A stretch of 64,000 bases of DNA from Gentiana macrophylla. Taxonomy: Eukaryota > Streptophyta > Magnoliopsida > Gentianales > Gentianaceae. How positions within the stretch are numbered: position 1 is the first letter of the stretch; each line of letters starts with the position of its first letter. This document shows positions 9,006-20,005 of this stretch, one piece after another. The stretch is taken from assembly GCA_026214975.1 (NCBI GenBank), contig CM047808.1, positions 60,910,583-60,974,582 of the forward strand, given 5' to 3'. Below the pieces are notes generated by a model. It did no database searches. It was not told where the DNA came from and saw only the letters and a program-made list of their open reading frames with translations. A program made the translations under genes and the position numbers.

Positions 9006-10654
9006 CTATGTTATCCTTACCCTTCTTATACTTAATCACATAAGGAAATGACTCTATAAATTCAACCCATCGTTTATGACGCTTATTCAGTTTCCCTTGC
9101 CCTTTTAAGTACTTGATAGACTCGTGATCAGTGTGGATGGTGAATTCACGTGGCCTTAGATAATGCTGCCATGTAAACACCTAACCAATGCATATAACTC
9201 TTTATCGTAGGTGGAATAATTAAGTGCAGCCCCTTTTAACTTTTTGCTAAAATACGCAACATCCTACTTTCTTGTATTAAATCATCACCAATCCCCACAC
9301 CCGATGCATCACATTCAAGTTGGAACATCTTATTAAAATCAGGTAATGCAAGTATAGGTTCAGAAATAAGCATAGACTTAAGAGTTTCAAAAGCTTCCCT
9401 ATGACGTTGTTCCCATACAAATAGTGCATTCTTTTTGACGAGCTCATTGAGGGGAGCTGCAATGGAGCTGAATCCCTTCACAAAACGTCTATAGAAGCTT
9501 GCAAGGCCATGGAAACTACGTACTTGTTCAGCCGTGGAAGGTTCAGGCCACTCTTGTATCGCCTTGATCTTTTCTTGGTCCACTTCCACACCTTTAGCAC
9601 TAATAACAAAGCCAAGAAAGACATTACTCTCCAAACAAAAACAACACTTTTTGAGATTAGCATGTAAATCGTTTTCTCTAAGTGTATGCAAAACAGCCTT
9701 CAAATGTTCAATGTGGTCATCAAATGTAGAGCTATAAATAAGTATGTCATCAAGTACACAAATACAAATTGATTTATAAATTCCCGAAGGACCTCATTCA
9801 TAAGTCTCAAATAACGTGGAAGGTAAATTAGTTAAACCAAATGGCATGACAAGCCACTCATATAATCCAAAAGTGGTTTTAAAAGCTGTTTTTCCACTCA
9901 TCACCCTCCCGAATACGCATTTGATAGTAGCCACTCTTCAAGTCAATTTTAGTAAAGAAACGACTACCATGCAAATTATCAAGCGAGATCATCTAATCTA
10001 GGAATAGGATATCGATCTCGTATCGCGATTTGGTTGATTTCTCGACAATCGTTGCACATACGCCATTCTCCCGCCTTCTTGGGGACCACAATGACCGGAA
10101 TCTGCTAAGCAAGGACTCATGGACTCTCTAATCTTGCCTCTCTCCAATAGCTCTTTAACTTGCTTTTGTATCTGCATGGTCTCCGTAGGGTTGGCTCTAT
10201 AGGCTGGTCGGTTGGGAAGCACTGAACCGGGGACGAAGTCGATTTGGTGCTCCACGCCTCTAATTGGTGGCAGCCCCTTGGGTTCCTCCTCTGGAAAGAC
10301 ATCCTTGAATTCCTGCAAAACAGAATAAATCGCACTAGGGAGAGAATTGGTTAAATCGGATATAGAAAGTAAACAAGGGGCAAGGAAGTCAGAGATTTTA
10401 AGCACAAGAAGATAAACTGGATTACCGGCCCCTATGGCCTTTATCATCAAATTCCGATTGACCTTACTTGTGTGTGAGGTGGTATGCTTACCTTGTTTAT
10501 TAACTTTCGGATCACATTCAGCTTTATCTACCCGAGCTACAACCCTTTCCTTACCCACGGCTTTATTAGCATTTTGTGTCGCTTGGTGACGCAACCGGAA
10601 AGCCGTCATCTTAAGTTGTTCATCATGCGCTTCCTTAGGGGTCATTGGGTACAA
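8930..10654 (-). pseudogene. Reverse transcriptase and RNase H of CRM-like element, frameshifted
   Basis: Several minus-strand frames supply the domains in order: an RT N terminus (FKDVFPEEEPKGLPPIRGVE, then LLERGKIRESMSP); the catalytic region LDDILIYSS at about 9730-9760, where both Asp are kept but Tyr of YxDD is replaced by Val; RT thumb/connection (FLGFVISAKGVEVDQEKI, FHGLASFYRRFVKGFSSIAAPL); the RNase H start CDASGVGIG; and [13 protein letters not shown] ... [13 protein letters not shown] copies element RNA into DNA and RNase H degrades the template. Breaks lie near 10095, 9800-10000, 9250 and 9000. Several are single-base, so the copy may look more damaged than it is. Confidence 0.88.
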
Positions 10655-11673
10655 AAAACAATGGTCTTGCCTTTATAAGGCAGTGAATAACGGTTTAAGT
10701 AGCCATCATAAGAAACACGTGTATCAAATTGCCACGGACGACCTAAAAGTAGGTGAGTGACGTGCATAGGAGGAACATCACAAAGGACCTCATCATGAAA
10801 TTTACCAATCTGAAAATTAATGAGTGCTTGTGAGTTGACGTGTGTTTCCACCTCATCACTCAACCATTGTAGATAATAGGGTTTGGGGTGTGGTAACATG
10901 GGAATACTCAATGTTTCAACAAGTAATGTACTAACCACATTAGTGCAACTACCCGAATCAATAATCAAGTTACAAGTTCTACCCCCAATACCACACGTGG
11001 ATTGAAAAACGTTATCATGCTGCATATTGTCATCAATTTTAGTTTGTGCAGCCAATACACATAGTAAAACACTACATACACCCAAAACATAAGAAGAAGT
11101 AGCACTAACATGCAGCAAATTATCATCATCGCTATCACTATGTGCGCTATTATCATCCTTGTCGGAGTCAGATTCAAATTCATGAGGTTCTAACTCAACA
11201 CCAACAGCCCTTAAAACACGCTTATTAGGACAATCACGAGCATAATGACCTCTACCACGACACCTAAAACAAGCCATATCACGTGCACGTTCAACAGTAG
11301 GAGTACCATTTTCACGCATGTCTTTCGTTTTAGCATCAGAATAAGGATAATTCAATTTGCGTGGTTTAAAATCATCTTTGGGACGTGTATTAGGATGATT
11401 GGAAACATTAGAAGACGAAGATGTAGTACCTCGTCCAAAAAAAAGAATAAGTAGAGTGAGGGTTACCATAAGAAGCTTTATATTCAGCCCGTTCAGCCAA
11501 GTGCTTTTGCACCATGATTGCACCTTGTAGAAGCTCGGCTTTGGTGCGATAATTCTGTAATTCGATGTGGCAAGCAATATCGGGTCAAAGGCCACATTGG
11601 AAATGCTGCATTGTCGCTTCATCATCCTCGTCGACATTGGCTTTAAGCATAGTGAGGCGCAAATCTTCATCAA
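10642..11673 (-). CDS. Gag zinc knuckle and aspartic protease of CRM-like element
   Basis: A 343-codon frame. About residue 135 holds a CCHC zinc knuckle (CFRCRGRGHYARDC), which packages element RNA. An acidic, Ser/Asp-rich linker follows, then the protease with active-site motif LIIDSGSCTNVV near residue 235 and the flap/exit block HVTHLLLGRPWQFD. The protease processes the polyprotein. The start shown is only the first ATG of this frame; the true gag start lies upstream at about 12298 in another frame. The ORF end overlaps the RT frame by 13 bases. Confidence 0.88.
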   Translation of the reverse strand: MMKICASLCLKPMSTRMMKRQCSISNVAFDPILLATSNYRIIAPKPSFYKVQSWCKSTWLNGLNIKLLMVTLTLLILFFGRGTTSSSSNVSNHPNTRPKDDFKPRKLNYPYSDAKTKDMRENGTPTVERARDMACFRCRGRGHYARDCPNKRVLRAVGVELEPHEFESDSDKDDNSAHSDSDDDNLLHVSATSSYVLGVCSVLLCVLAAQTKIDDNMQHDNVFQSTCGIGGRTCNLIIDSGSCTNVVSTLLVETLSIPMLPHPKPYYLQWLSDEVETHVNSQALINFQIGKFHDEVLCDVPPMHVTHLLLGRPWQFDTRVSYDGYLNRYSLPYKGKTIVFCTQ

Positions 11674-12298
11674 ACTCCTCTACGGTGCGATTTCCTTGAC
11701 GTAACGTTTGTAACTTGCGGAGCTGATCCCGATAGTAATGAGTAGGTACCCATTGTTGCTTCATGATTTCTTTGAGAACCGCCCAGGAGGTGATCTCACC
11801 ATCACGTCTTCTACGACGTTGGGCCTGGAGTTGGTCCCACCAATGCATAGCTGTGTCGGTAAATTCCATTGTCGCAAGTTGTACCTGTTTAGCATCACCA
11901 AAGTTTGTGAAAGAGAAAACTTGAGAAACTTTCATCTCTCAAGCTAAATACCTGTCCGGATCAGCCTTACCATCAAAAGGTGGAATTTTTTATTTCACAT
12001 TACGTGAATCGTCATGTGGGGGTGCGTGAGCAGCCCCTTGAACCTCGGCTAAAAGATCCTTACCTGCATCAAGAACAAGATTAGTGGGGGGGGGAACTAC
12101 CTCTTGTGCTCGTTGCTCCCTTTGCACGTGTAGTGCTTGGATGGTATTCAAAAGTTGTTCAAATTTGCGGTCAGATTCAGCTTTGAGATCAGCCAAGTGT
12201 TGGCGTTGTTGTTCGAGTGCTTGATCAAGCTTGGCTTCGAATGCTTTCCGTTGAAATTCAAGTTTATGATCGATGGGATCATAATCATCATCAGCCAT
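11585..12298 (-). pseudogene. Gag N-terminal and capsid region of CRM-like element
   Basis: Two minus-strand frames. The first begins MADDDYDPIDHKLEFQ (ATG at 12296-12298) and has a Gln/Glu-rich coiled-coil-like stretch (LDQALEQQRQHLADLKAESD). The second carries the retrotransposon gag capsid signature (AMHWWDQLQ ... WAVLKEIMKQQWVPTHYYRD, LRQGNRTVEEFDEDLRLTML). A frameshift near 11940-11990 separates them. The capsid protein forms the virus-like particle in the cytoplasm. Confidence 0.85.
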
Positions 12299-13382
12299 TG
12301 CGTGAGGCTTATGGGGATGAAAAATCACTATTCACTCATGTTTACACTAATAAGATAGCCCAAAAACACAAGAACTCTACGACACAATACAAGCTACAAA
12401 AAAGAAAAACAAAAAAAAAATCTTGCAGAATTTTCCTGCCAGTTTACTCTTTTTTTTTTATCACAAAAATTTTCGTAACACCAAATTTTGCACAAGAACT
12501 CAACGACACAACACAAGCTATAAAAAACCCAAAATTTTTTTGCAAAAATTTCCCGCCAATTTACTCTTTTTTTAAATTTTTTTTTACAAGAACTAAAAGC
12601 GTGAGTGTGTGTGGAAAATCAAACTTTCAGGCAGTGCATTGTCAAGATTGATCGGAGCACTACTCTTTCGATCGAAAATCACGAATCCGGTTTCCTTAAA
12701 CTCGTGATAATTCTTGATGTCTTTGATTCGGTTTTGGGGGTGTCGATCAAAGACGAGGAAGGTACCTGTATTCGATTAATTCCGTGTACATGTGGTGCTC
12801 CGTTTTTGTTCTCAATTTTTTTTTTTTTTTGTAAAAGGGTCGGCCTTACAATAAATTAAAGACTTTACAGCAAATCAAGAAGTATATGCTGAACAGAAAT
12901 ATTGATTAATTGAAATCGAACTAGTCCAAGAACCTGAAGTATCCAGCAATGGGAATGTTTCTTGTGGTGCAAGAAGTCCAAGAACGTCGATAATATGTAG
13001 TAGATAACAGGAATAATTCTGTCCGGATGTGATGAAAAATCAAACGCAGCAGTAGACGTGTAACGTAGCAGCAAATTTCCAAAGAATCCGTCCTAGAACA
13101 AATTAGGGTTCTCGGATTGCAAAAAGTCTAGGTTTTCAAAATTTTGCAAAGCAAAAATTTTGTCAATGGTGCAAAGAACGAGTAAAGACTCGTAAGTAGA
13201 TCGTGAATTCAGAGCGAAGAATGAGAGGGGTGAATGCGGCAGAACAACAACAATGTTGGTGTAGGAAACGGTTCAACAACGCAGCAAATTCCTCAAGAAT
13301 GATTGAGATTAGGGATCTTGGATTTCAAGAACTCCAAGAACTTCAAAAATTGCAGCAGACGTTGAAGCTTTAATCCCTAAAT
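12299..13382 (-). other. 5' untranslated leader of CRM-like element
   Basis: Non-coding, with long A/T homopolymers. It contains a tandem duplication of about 124 bp (units starting at 12370 and 12494, both beginning AGAACTC.ACGACACAA.ACA). A third partial start lies near 12588. The PBS is at the LTR-proximal end. Confidence 0.7.
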
Positions 13383-13393
13383 CTCTGATACCA
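13383..13393 (-). other. Primer-binding site (initiator-Met tRNA) of CRM-like element
   Basis: Minus-strand TGGTATCAGAG lies 2 nt inside the 5' LTR and is complementary to the 3' end of initiator tRNA-Met. Confidence 0.9.
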
Positions 13394-13395
13394 CT

Positions 13396-14030
13396 TGATA
13401 GCAATCTGATTGTAAGATCTAGATCAAAGCTTCCTGAATGTATAAAACGTGGACTATTTGGAAATAAAACGAAAGTAACAACAATAATCAATCTCTGACT
13501 ATTGTCTCGTGGTAATCCTATCTTAGGGAAACCACCCAACTATTCTATCTCAGAATAATTGAAAGAAACTCCAATCTCTGAAAAGTTTCTTGATTATAAA
13601 CTAAGGTTTAATCTCCAAAATAATTTGAGTATTCAATTCAGCAAACAAAGGAATAAATAGCAGCAAAAGCCACGCCCTAGATGCTATTGGTGCCAACATG
13701 GGCCTATAATGCCTTATTATGATTCTAACTTAAATAAGATAAAGCCCAACTAAATAACATAATTAAAAGTCCATAAAAACAATCTGAATTTAATAAGCAT
13801 AGGCGTCCCACACTTGGGCTTCAGCTCATCAAGCCCAATCAGCAATGAATAGGCTTAAAGTAGTTGGGTCATCAATCCTTAAAGCCTCATTCTGCTTTCC
13901 AACAGCTTGGACCAGCTTTGCATAAGCTTCTCGAGCCTTCTTCTCTTGAAAACGTGTGATAGGGCCATCCCGAACAATAATAGGATCCTTGGGCTTCTGA
14001 AAACGTGGCTGATCAACGTGGAGTGCATCA
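13396..14030 (-). repeat. CRM-like 5' LTR
   Basis: A 635-bp partner of 7051-7698, ending GAGTGCATCA. It carries its own copy of the pol C-terminal coding stretch (about 13828-14030) as a by-product of LTR synthesis. That is not a second gene. Confidence 0.92.
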
Positions 14031-14035
14031 GCTTT
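14031..14035. repeat. Target-site duplication GCTTT (right)
   Basis: Partner of 7046-7050. Confidence 0.93.
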
Positions 14036-14935
14036 TCATTTTATGAAACTCTTGTCTTTATCTGGAGATGTGTTCCTAAAAAGAAACTTCATCCAGTATT
14101 TTCTTGTTATTTCATTCTGTCATTTGACTGTATCCTTTCTTATGTTACTCTCAGAATTGAGATTTATTTGTTGCCGTAACTTACTTTTGAGTTGAATCAA
14201 GAATCTGATTTCATAGAGTTCTCACATTCTCTGATTTGTTTGTAGTTGTCCATTTTTTTTATAAAAATACTATTGTACATTTTTGTGAAGAGTTCTTGGT
14301 TGTTCCTATCAGCTAAGGCAAGAAAAGCAAGCTTGAGAAGTAGTGTGGAGGACCCAAAAAGAAAACAATCAGTAGTATCCCAAAGTAGTGTAGAATTAGA
14401 TATTATAAAGATTTTTTCTTTTTTAAGCTCCAATTTAGAAGCTTTAATCTTTGATAATAATTCTTGTTGAATCATTATATTAGCATTGAATCCTGTGGTG
14501 GATTCTTTACGTACGAGTTGACACTCATGATTTTCTGATTCTTCATCAGAACTATGGTGTTGATCCAATGGATCTTTATCCATTATTAATGGATTTTACT
14601 ATTCAAGAACTTTTTAACAAAGCTCTGCTACCAAGTTTCTGCATGGGCACAAGGCTCCGATACCTTCTTGAAACTGAGATTTTATACAAATCTTTATGGC
14701 TCAAAGATGAACCATACTGATCGTAGATCTATGTTCTTCTTTTATTTTAAGAAGATTTTTATTTATCTCTTGTTGAGTAATAAGAGGTGAATATACTTCT
14801 CCTCTGACATCCTTAATGTCTATAGAGAATTCTTTTGTACTAACAAAATAATAAATTTTGTTTTCTCTTTTAAAGACGCTGCTTATAAAGCTAGGCATTC
14901 TAAAGATTTTTTCTTTCGAGTCAGTATGATCAAAA
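14036..14935 (-). pseudogene. Endogenous pararetrovirus-like fragment
   Basis: Minus-strand reading from 14935 gives about 78 open codons ending at a TGA at 14701-14703. Their pattern (an EFSIDI segment, a QEINKNL segment, then an Ile/His-Leu core continuing in the same frame past the stop) resembles the core of 30K-type movement proteins of Caulimoviridae. Next comes a Met-tRNA-like site (14622-14633). A separate 128-codon frame follows (14197-14583), beginning MDKDPLDQHH, Lys/Glu-rich and possibly coiled-coil. Another overlapping frame then reads on into the CRM insertion site and resumes at 7050. Broken by stops and frameshifts, it has no sign of being functional. The movement-protein match rests on pattern memory; a retrotransposon origin is the alternative. 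Confidence 0.42.
14622..14633 (-). other. Met-tRNA primer-like site TGGTAGCAGAGC
   Basis: One base different from the common plant PBS TGGTATCAGAGC. It precedes an ATG-led frame (14581-14583) by about 40 bp, the layout of the start of a caulimovirid genome or of a retrotransposon internal region. No LTR is adjacent. Confidence 0.4.
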
Positions 14936-15643
14936 TAAGTAAATTATGGGGTCTTTAAACATGCAGATTAACTAAAACACATAAATACAAACAGATCTAC
15001 CATTTTGAAGAGAATAAAGGAACATTCAAAGCTTAATACCTTCCACAATGGAGATCTAGCTTGATCTACTAAAGCTAGAGATGATGGAAGAAGGGAGGAA
15101 ACCGAAAACAACTCTCCAAAGCTTAAATAACTTTATTTCATCAAATTATGTAATGTATATTATGTAATATGCAAAACTTATGAAAAATTATACAATAACC
15201 TGTAATTTCGGCCTTATATAGATACAATGACCGATTTATCACTCTCTAAAACCCTAACCGACTTAGATAATACGGCAGAACCAATTTCGTGTCGAACAAG
15301 ACGCCGGTTTACCGGGCCTAGCCTTCGGGTTACCGGGCCTTCTTTTCTCCTTTTTCTTCAGCAGGCCTTTTCTTGGACTTCAATTACTCAGCCCAATGCA
15401 CTTCTTTCTGTCCAGATCCATTCTCCAATGCTCCAGATTCGGTACATCCTATAAAACACGCAAAACGAGACAAAACAGTACCAAAACCTCGGGAAAATAG
15501 CATAGATGTAGAATTACGATCATGGAAACACTCACATAGCATTTAACATATATTCCATATAATAACGAGCCTATTTATCCTCTTTTGAGCAGAATTTGGG
15601 GTGAATATTGGTATAATTATTGGTACTATTTAGGGTGTTATCA
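14936..15643 (-). repeat. Truncated LTR of Athila-like group B element
   Basis: The right end GGTGTTATCA abuts a minus-strand polypurine tract, giving an LTR start TGATAACACC in minus sense. The left border is not sharp: the U5-type block seen in groups A, C and D is absent, so the LTR is probably cut by the pararetrovirus-like sequence. Internally it has a TATA box (15212-15220) and a direct repeat of the 11-mer TTACCGGGCCT-type sequence (15307-15340). Confidence 0.6.
15212..15220 (-). promoter_or_regulatory. TATA box of group B LTR
   Basis: Minus-strand TATATAAGG lies about 430 bp downstream of the LTR start in element sense, with GC-rich repeats upstream, as in group A. Confidence 0.5.
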
Positions 15644-16915
15644 ACTACCCCCCACTTAGCTTTTGATCGTCCCGAACAAAAAAGCGAAAATAAAACAACA
15701 CTCAGATCAATATACAAGTTAATTAAAAACAACTATGCTTTACTAAGTCAAGATCAAGATCATGCTACTCATATCCATTAGTAATGCATTACACAATATT
15801 CATGTCAAGAGCCAATGTGTGTAAGCAATAACTTTCACAACCGCTTAGTAATGCAGATAATCTCACATTACATCAACTCAGTAGTCGAACTAACCGGGTC
15901 TCAAACATGGTATTCATTAATTAATTGAGTGGCAAGGTGGATCGAGAACCGAGCATATTTTACTCTTAGGCTCACGTTTATCGGTCTATGCAAAAGTCGT
16001 GCGTCTTACGCTCCATCGACTAAGATAATGCCAAAGAGATTATAAATGTATATATTTCAATGCACTTCTCTTTCTTGGTGGGTAAACTCTCATTGATTTA
16101 TCTATCCTCATGCCCCCACTCATGATAAACTACCGAATCCGAAATTTCATTGCCTTCATAAGCGTTGGTGAAACATGATTCGTGATGAAGCCAGGGTCAA
16201 CTCTAGTAAAAATAATATGCTATCGACTACACACTAAGGGAAGTGAGTTATACGTGCTTAAAATGGTGGCTCGTAATAGAATATGCGCTTAATACGCCAC
16301 TACTTCAGAAGTGGGCATTTTCTCTTACTCGTACAAAGTAAAACAAAGTTGAAGTCAATTGACTCGAAAAGATCAAAGATATTCTAATTTTTTCGAAATT
16401 CTGTCGAAATGAGTCAAAGTCTAAGTGGTGAATCGTGCATCAAAGAGAATCAAGATAATCACACAATTCATGGAATATAATGCTAAGAAGCTAAGTGACG
16501 TTCTCTTACCCCCCCCCCCCACTCAATCGAAACATTGTCCACAATGTGTAAAATGAGAAATGACAAAAAACGAAAAGGAACTTAGCTTCGGTTAAGGGTG
16601 GAACCAAAGAAGAATCGGATCATCGTTATATATTATCGGGCTTATGTAAGTAGTCCATGAAGAATCATGTAAGTAAATAACTCAAACAAACCAAGGAGAA
16701 TAGTGGTGACAAGAAATTGTATAATAAAGATGTGGCAAGAAAAAGAAAAATAATTAACTCTAAAACAAATTAAGCCGACAAAATCATTATATTAATAAAT
16801 TCTACTACATCAACTAAGTAGGAAAGAAAAATTAAAAACAAGAAAATGGAAAACAACAATAAAAGAAAGAAAATCTAATCCTCATCGTAAAAGTCCTCCT
16901 AGTCATCTCAGAGGC
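15644..16915 (-). other. Group B 3' UTR with two polypurine-tract modules
   Basis: Terminal PPT AGCTAAGTGGGGGGTAGT (minus) at 15644-15661, with an imperfect hairpin around 15665-15677. The second module has box AGCTAAGT at 16580-16587, perfect hairpin ACATTGT-CC-ACAATGT at 16532-16547, and a 12-base C run (16509-16520) that is the purine tract on the minus strand. No open frame is supported between them. Confidence 0.7.
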
Positions 16916-18024
16916 TCAAAACCGGAGGTGGACCAGAATCCCAGGCAGCCGAAAGTCAAGAAGAGGCTCCATGATGAGGGGCAGTCCTAGGTGGCGGGGT
17001 CGAGGAAGGTATGCCAAAATAATCGATAATCCTATCCCTCTTTCGGTGCAAACTCGCAATCTCTCGCGAGTGCTCCTCAAGCAAGGCTCTCTGAGTCCTC
17101 GGTGCTCCAAGCACGAGTACGCTTCTTCACTTCGTCCCGACCCGTCAAAGGAGCATCTTGACCTTATCCTCTGGGCAAACATATCAATCATCGCGCATAC
17201 AAGCTCGTGGATACGGCTATGCATAAGTTGACCGATGTTGACAGGATATACCTGCTCAAGATAAAACATCAACTCCGCCCTCTTCATAGTGACAAAGACC
17301 ATGTGCTTGGTCGGTAAAAGGCGGGCACAAACAAATCCGTTTACCATCTTCCGGTCCCAGGATAACTCATTCTCTAGGAAGATGGTGGCGGCTCCCGCAA
17401 GGTTGCGCTTCCATTGCACCCTGAAAAACTCAGTTATCATGTCCATCCTCTCGAGATCTTCAATGTTGCTCGAGGATGTATACTCATCCGGGCCCACTAG
17501 TGGACGTCTAACCCCAATATGATCGTTGATCTGCTCTATAGAAAAGTCAATCTTTATACTGCAAACCATATAATAGCGTTCATTCAGGTCCATATTCGTA
17601 ACTTTGTGGGCCCAGTCAAGGTTTTCATTAGTTACATTTTCGCCCACAGATATTTGTAGGTTTTGAAGGCTTACCAAGAACAAATTTTGGTCGACCCAGT
17701 CTGTAAGTGCTTGGGGGATGTTTATAAAGCTATGCGAAACATAAGCATAGAATTCCCGTACCACCGTGGCGTTGAACCGAGTCGGTGAATCCTCTATATC
17801 CAGAATATCTTATGCTTGAAGGGCTTCGGTAAGATCGACACGCAATCGCCTAATCTACCCGTATTTCTCTGCAGAATCGGCCTTGCGCTTCCAATGACCT
17901 CGAACGACTCGTAGATCGCCAAAGAATGGAACAGCTCAACCCAATCAATCAAAGGATTGGCATCTCCATAGACTGTCTGATAACCACTGGGACAAATAGC
18001 TGACCGTTGACACTTAGGACCCAT
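16916..18024 (-). pseudogene. Putative plant transposon protein-like ORF of group B
   Basis: A 282-codon minus-strand frame (16916-17764) preceded in another frame by about 76 codons (17794-18024; LIDWVELFHSLAIYESF, RPILQRN). The order REFYAYV, then YMVCSIKIDFSIEQINDHIG, then a long helical part with MFYLEQVYPVNIGQLMHSRI follows the layout of the putative plant transposon protein domain found in many plant gypsy and copia elements: an EFYANL-like block, a V.G..I.F....IN..LG block, and an ILTG..INVG-like block. The biochemical role of that family is not established. The last 75 codons look frameshifted (low-complexity Arg/Leu). It lies where group A has its 340-residue ORF. Confidence 0.55.
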
Positions 18025-18389
18025 CCTGAATGAGTATAGAAGTGATTCTGAGGCTATGTCTGGAAAATAACCCTCGGTAAACCGGAGGTAGGGTTCGATT
18101 TATCGGCCTGAAATTTTCTGATTTCTTTCTGGGACTGTGCCTCTAATGATAAAAGATGAAGAAATTCATCACTTCACCGTAGCAACAGCACTACAGAACA
18201 GAAACAGGGTTGGAAAATAGGTGATTAGGGTATTGAAAAGGAAAGAAATTGGTTTGGTTGTGATGGTGGTTTGGTGGTGATATGGATGGTGATGGTGGCC
18301 GAAATGTATGAAGAAGGAAGAGACTGAAGAATTAGAGGAATGAAAGAGATGATAATGATAAGAATGATGATATTGGTGATGAATGGGTG
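18025..18389 (-). other. Group B internal sequence left of copia 1
   Basis: Purine-rich on the plus strand (GATGATAATGATAAGAATGA and similar), so pyrimidine-rich in element sense. It continues beyond copia 1 at 27749-27871, which has the same composition, and resembles 42.8-43.1 kb in group C. No gene seen. Confidence 0.5.
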
Positions 18390-18394
18390 GTTTA
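18390..18394. repeat. Target-site duplication GTTTA (left)
   Basis: Matches 27749-27753 on the other side of copia 1. Confidence 0.95.
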
Positions 18395-18892
18395 TGTTGG
18401 AATAGTGTCCTAAACCCAATCGGGTTGGACCGGATCCGACCGGGTCGGATCATTTCTACTATTTCTTTATGTTTATACATATATTAAATGGCTTTTATGT
18501 TGTCATATATACGTTCTTTTAAAGAACCAATTATGAATTGTTATATGATAACGTCCTTAGTATTAAACCGTGATAGAGAAACCATGATAGGCGATTATGG
18601 TTGATGAGATCTCTAATCACTTTAATAAGTTTGATACTTAAATGTCTCTAGGCTGATGTACTATTAAACAGGGCATTGATAGTATAAACAGAGACTAGCA
18701 CGTATTAGATGTCTTCTATCTTTAAGGGCGGTGGATAGATCTCGCTCTATCGAAGTGTAGAGACACTTGACCGTGACGCGGGGCGTGTATTGTAGAATGC
18801 GACGTTAGATCGACCAACTTACACGGATAAGTGTCACACTATGTGGCGGTTGTGTAATTATCCTTAAGACCGAGTCTTCATGGCATCACGGT

Positions 18893-19132
18893 GTGGATTG
18901 TCATGATTTGACACTATTGAGGTTTCCAGCCACGGGCGATCATGCGGTAGTGATTGGGTATGATATTGAAGCATGCGGAGTATACATGATTGGTCGTCCG
19001 GGAATCGCGTATCCTATGATTGGGATCGAATATCCGAAATGGCCTTCTTATAAGGAATGTCTTACTCTCGTGAATCTTTGCAAAGTGGGAGTAAATGAGT
19101 TACTTCGAGAGATCATGATATCCAGATTATAA
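18893..19132 (+). other. Short conserved open frame inside the copia 1 LTR
   Basis: 79 codons (MDCHDLTLLRFPATGDHAVV...), with a 60-codon version in the 3' LTR (26333-26515). The corresponding part of the copia 2 LTR keeps TGDHAVVIGYDIEA but shifts frame just after it. It could be a small protein or simply conserved LTR sequence; I lean to the latter. Confidence 0.25.
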
Positions 19133-19133
19133 G

Positions 19134-19174
19134 ATACGGTCGTTGATGTTTTGACACTCGACTAACGACCGTAT
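19134..19174 (+). other. LTR hairpin, 11-bp perfect stem
   Basis: Arms ATACGGTCGTT (19134-19144) and AACGACCGTAT (19164-19174), loop 19 nt. The 3' LTR copy (26517-26557) has one C-to-T change that leaves a G-U pair in RNA. The copia 2 version has a compensating pair change. Confidence 0.8.
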
Positions 19175-19995
19175 GGATATTATTACAAATGATAGGATTG
19201 TAAGTTACACGGTAAATCGCTTTCATGAAAGGTAGTAGTCATTGCATTTGACTCTTCCGATGATTGGGAGTCACGGTGTGTTGCTGTGACGCTATCCCGT
19301 GATCGTTAGGTATGAAGGGCATTTTCGTAATTTGCACTTTGTGTCTCACGCCAACATATTCGAAGCCTATCGGGTCACACACATATGAACATCTAGCCGG
19401 ATTAAAATGTGGTTATAGATGATAACCAAATAAGGAAAGTTTATCTCGAGACTATAAAGGTTATAGTGGTAAATTAATATGGTGGTATTTATTTATTGTG
19501 AATAAATTAAATACAAGATATTAATAATATTATATTAATTAAAGAATATTCCGGATGCCAATTTATTGGCGTATGGGGCGCCATATTGAAGTGTATAAGA
19601 TACACTTGGATTGTGCAATTTAATTAATAGTATTACCATATATTAATATTAGATATTAACATTTATATATTTTTGGTCCCAGCGTGTGATGCATATAATA
19701 TGCATGTGCATGATTGTGTCCAAAGTATTATATATAGATTTATATATGTAATATATATATGTGATATATACACATGTGTAAATTGATTTATGGTAATATA
19801 ATAAAAGATAAATATTGTCAATATAAGATATTGACAATATCTTGGGAATATTCAATATAAGATATTGACAATATCCTAGATTTATTTAATATAAGATATT
19901 ATAATAAATGAGATAAATCAATCAATTATATTTTCCTTATTTTATTGGAAAAAGGTTTTCTTCTCTTCCACACCTAGATGGGGCGCCCCCTACAC

Positions 19996-20005
19996 TATAA
20001 ATAAG
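19996..20005 (+). promoter_or_regulatory. TATA box of copia 1 5' LTR
   Basis: TATAAATAAG lies after a GGGGCGCCCC palindrome; the 3' LTR copy is at 27375-27384. Transcription should start about 30 bp downstream, giving R/U5 of roughly 340 bp. Confidence 0.65.

Larger units (their letters stand above)
7051..14030 (-). mobile_element. Complete CRM-like Ty3/gypsy retrotransposon
   Basis: A 6980-bp minus-strand element with two LTRs (648 and 635 bp), a 5-bp target duplication, an initiator-Met PBS, a PPT and gag-PR-RT-RNase H-integrase in gypsy order. Three traits point to the CRM (centromeric chromovirus) clade: short LTRs, pol ending inside the 3' LTR, and an integrase C terminus with a GPIT...[12 protein letters not shown] motif in place of a canonical chromodomain. 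In one 64-base stretch the two LTRs differ at 3 positions. The coding sequence is broken by several frameshifts, so this copy is probably not autonomous. Confidence 0.88.

Noticed and set aside
18169..18480. 103-codon His/Tyr-rich minus frame
   Set aside because: Product of a GATGAT/GGTGGT purine-rich tract crossing the copia 1 LTR border, so it cannot be a pre-existing gene.
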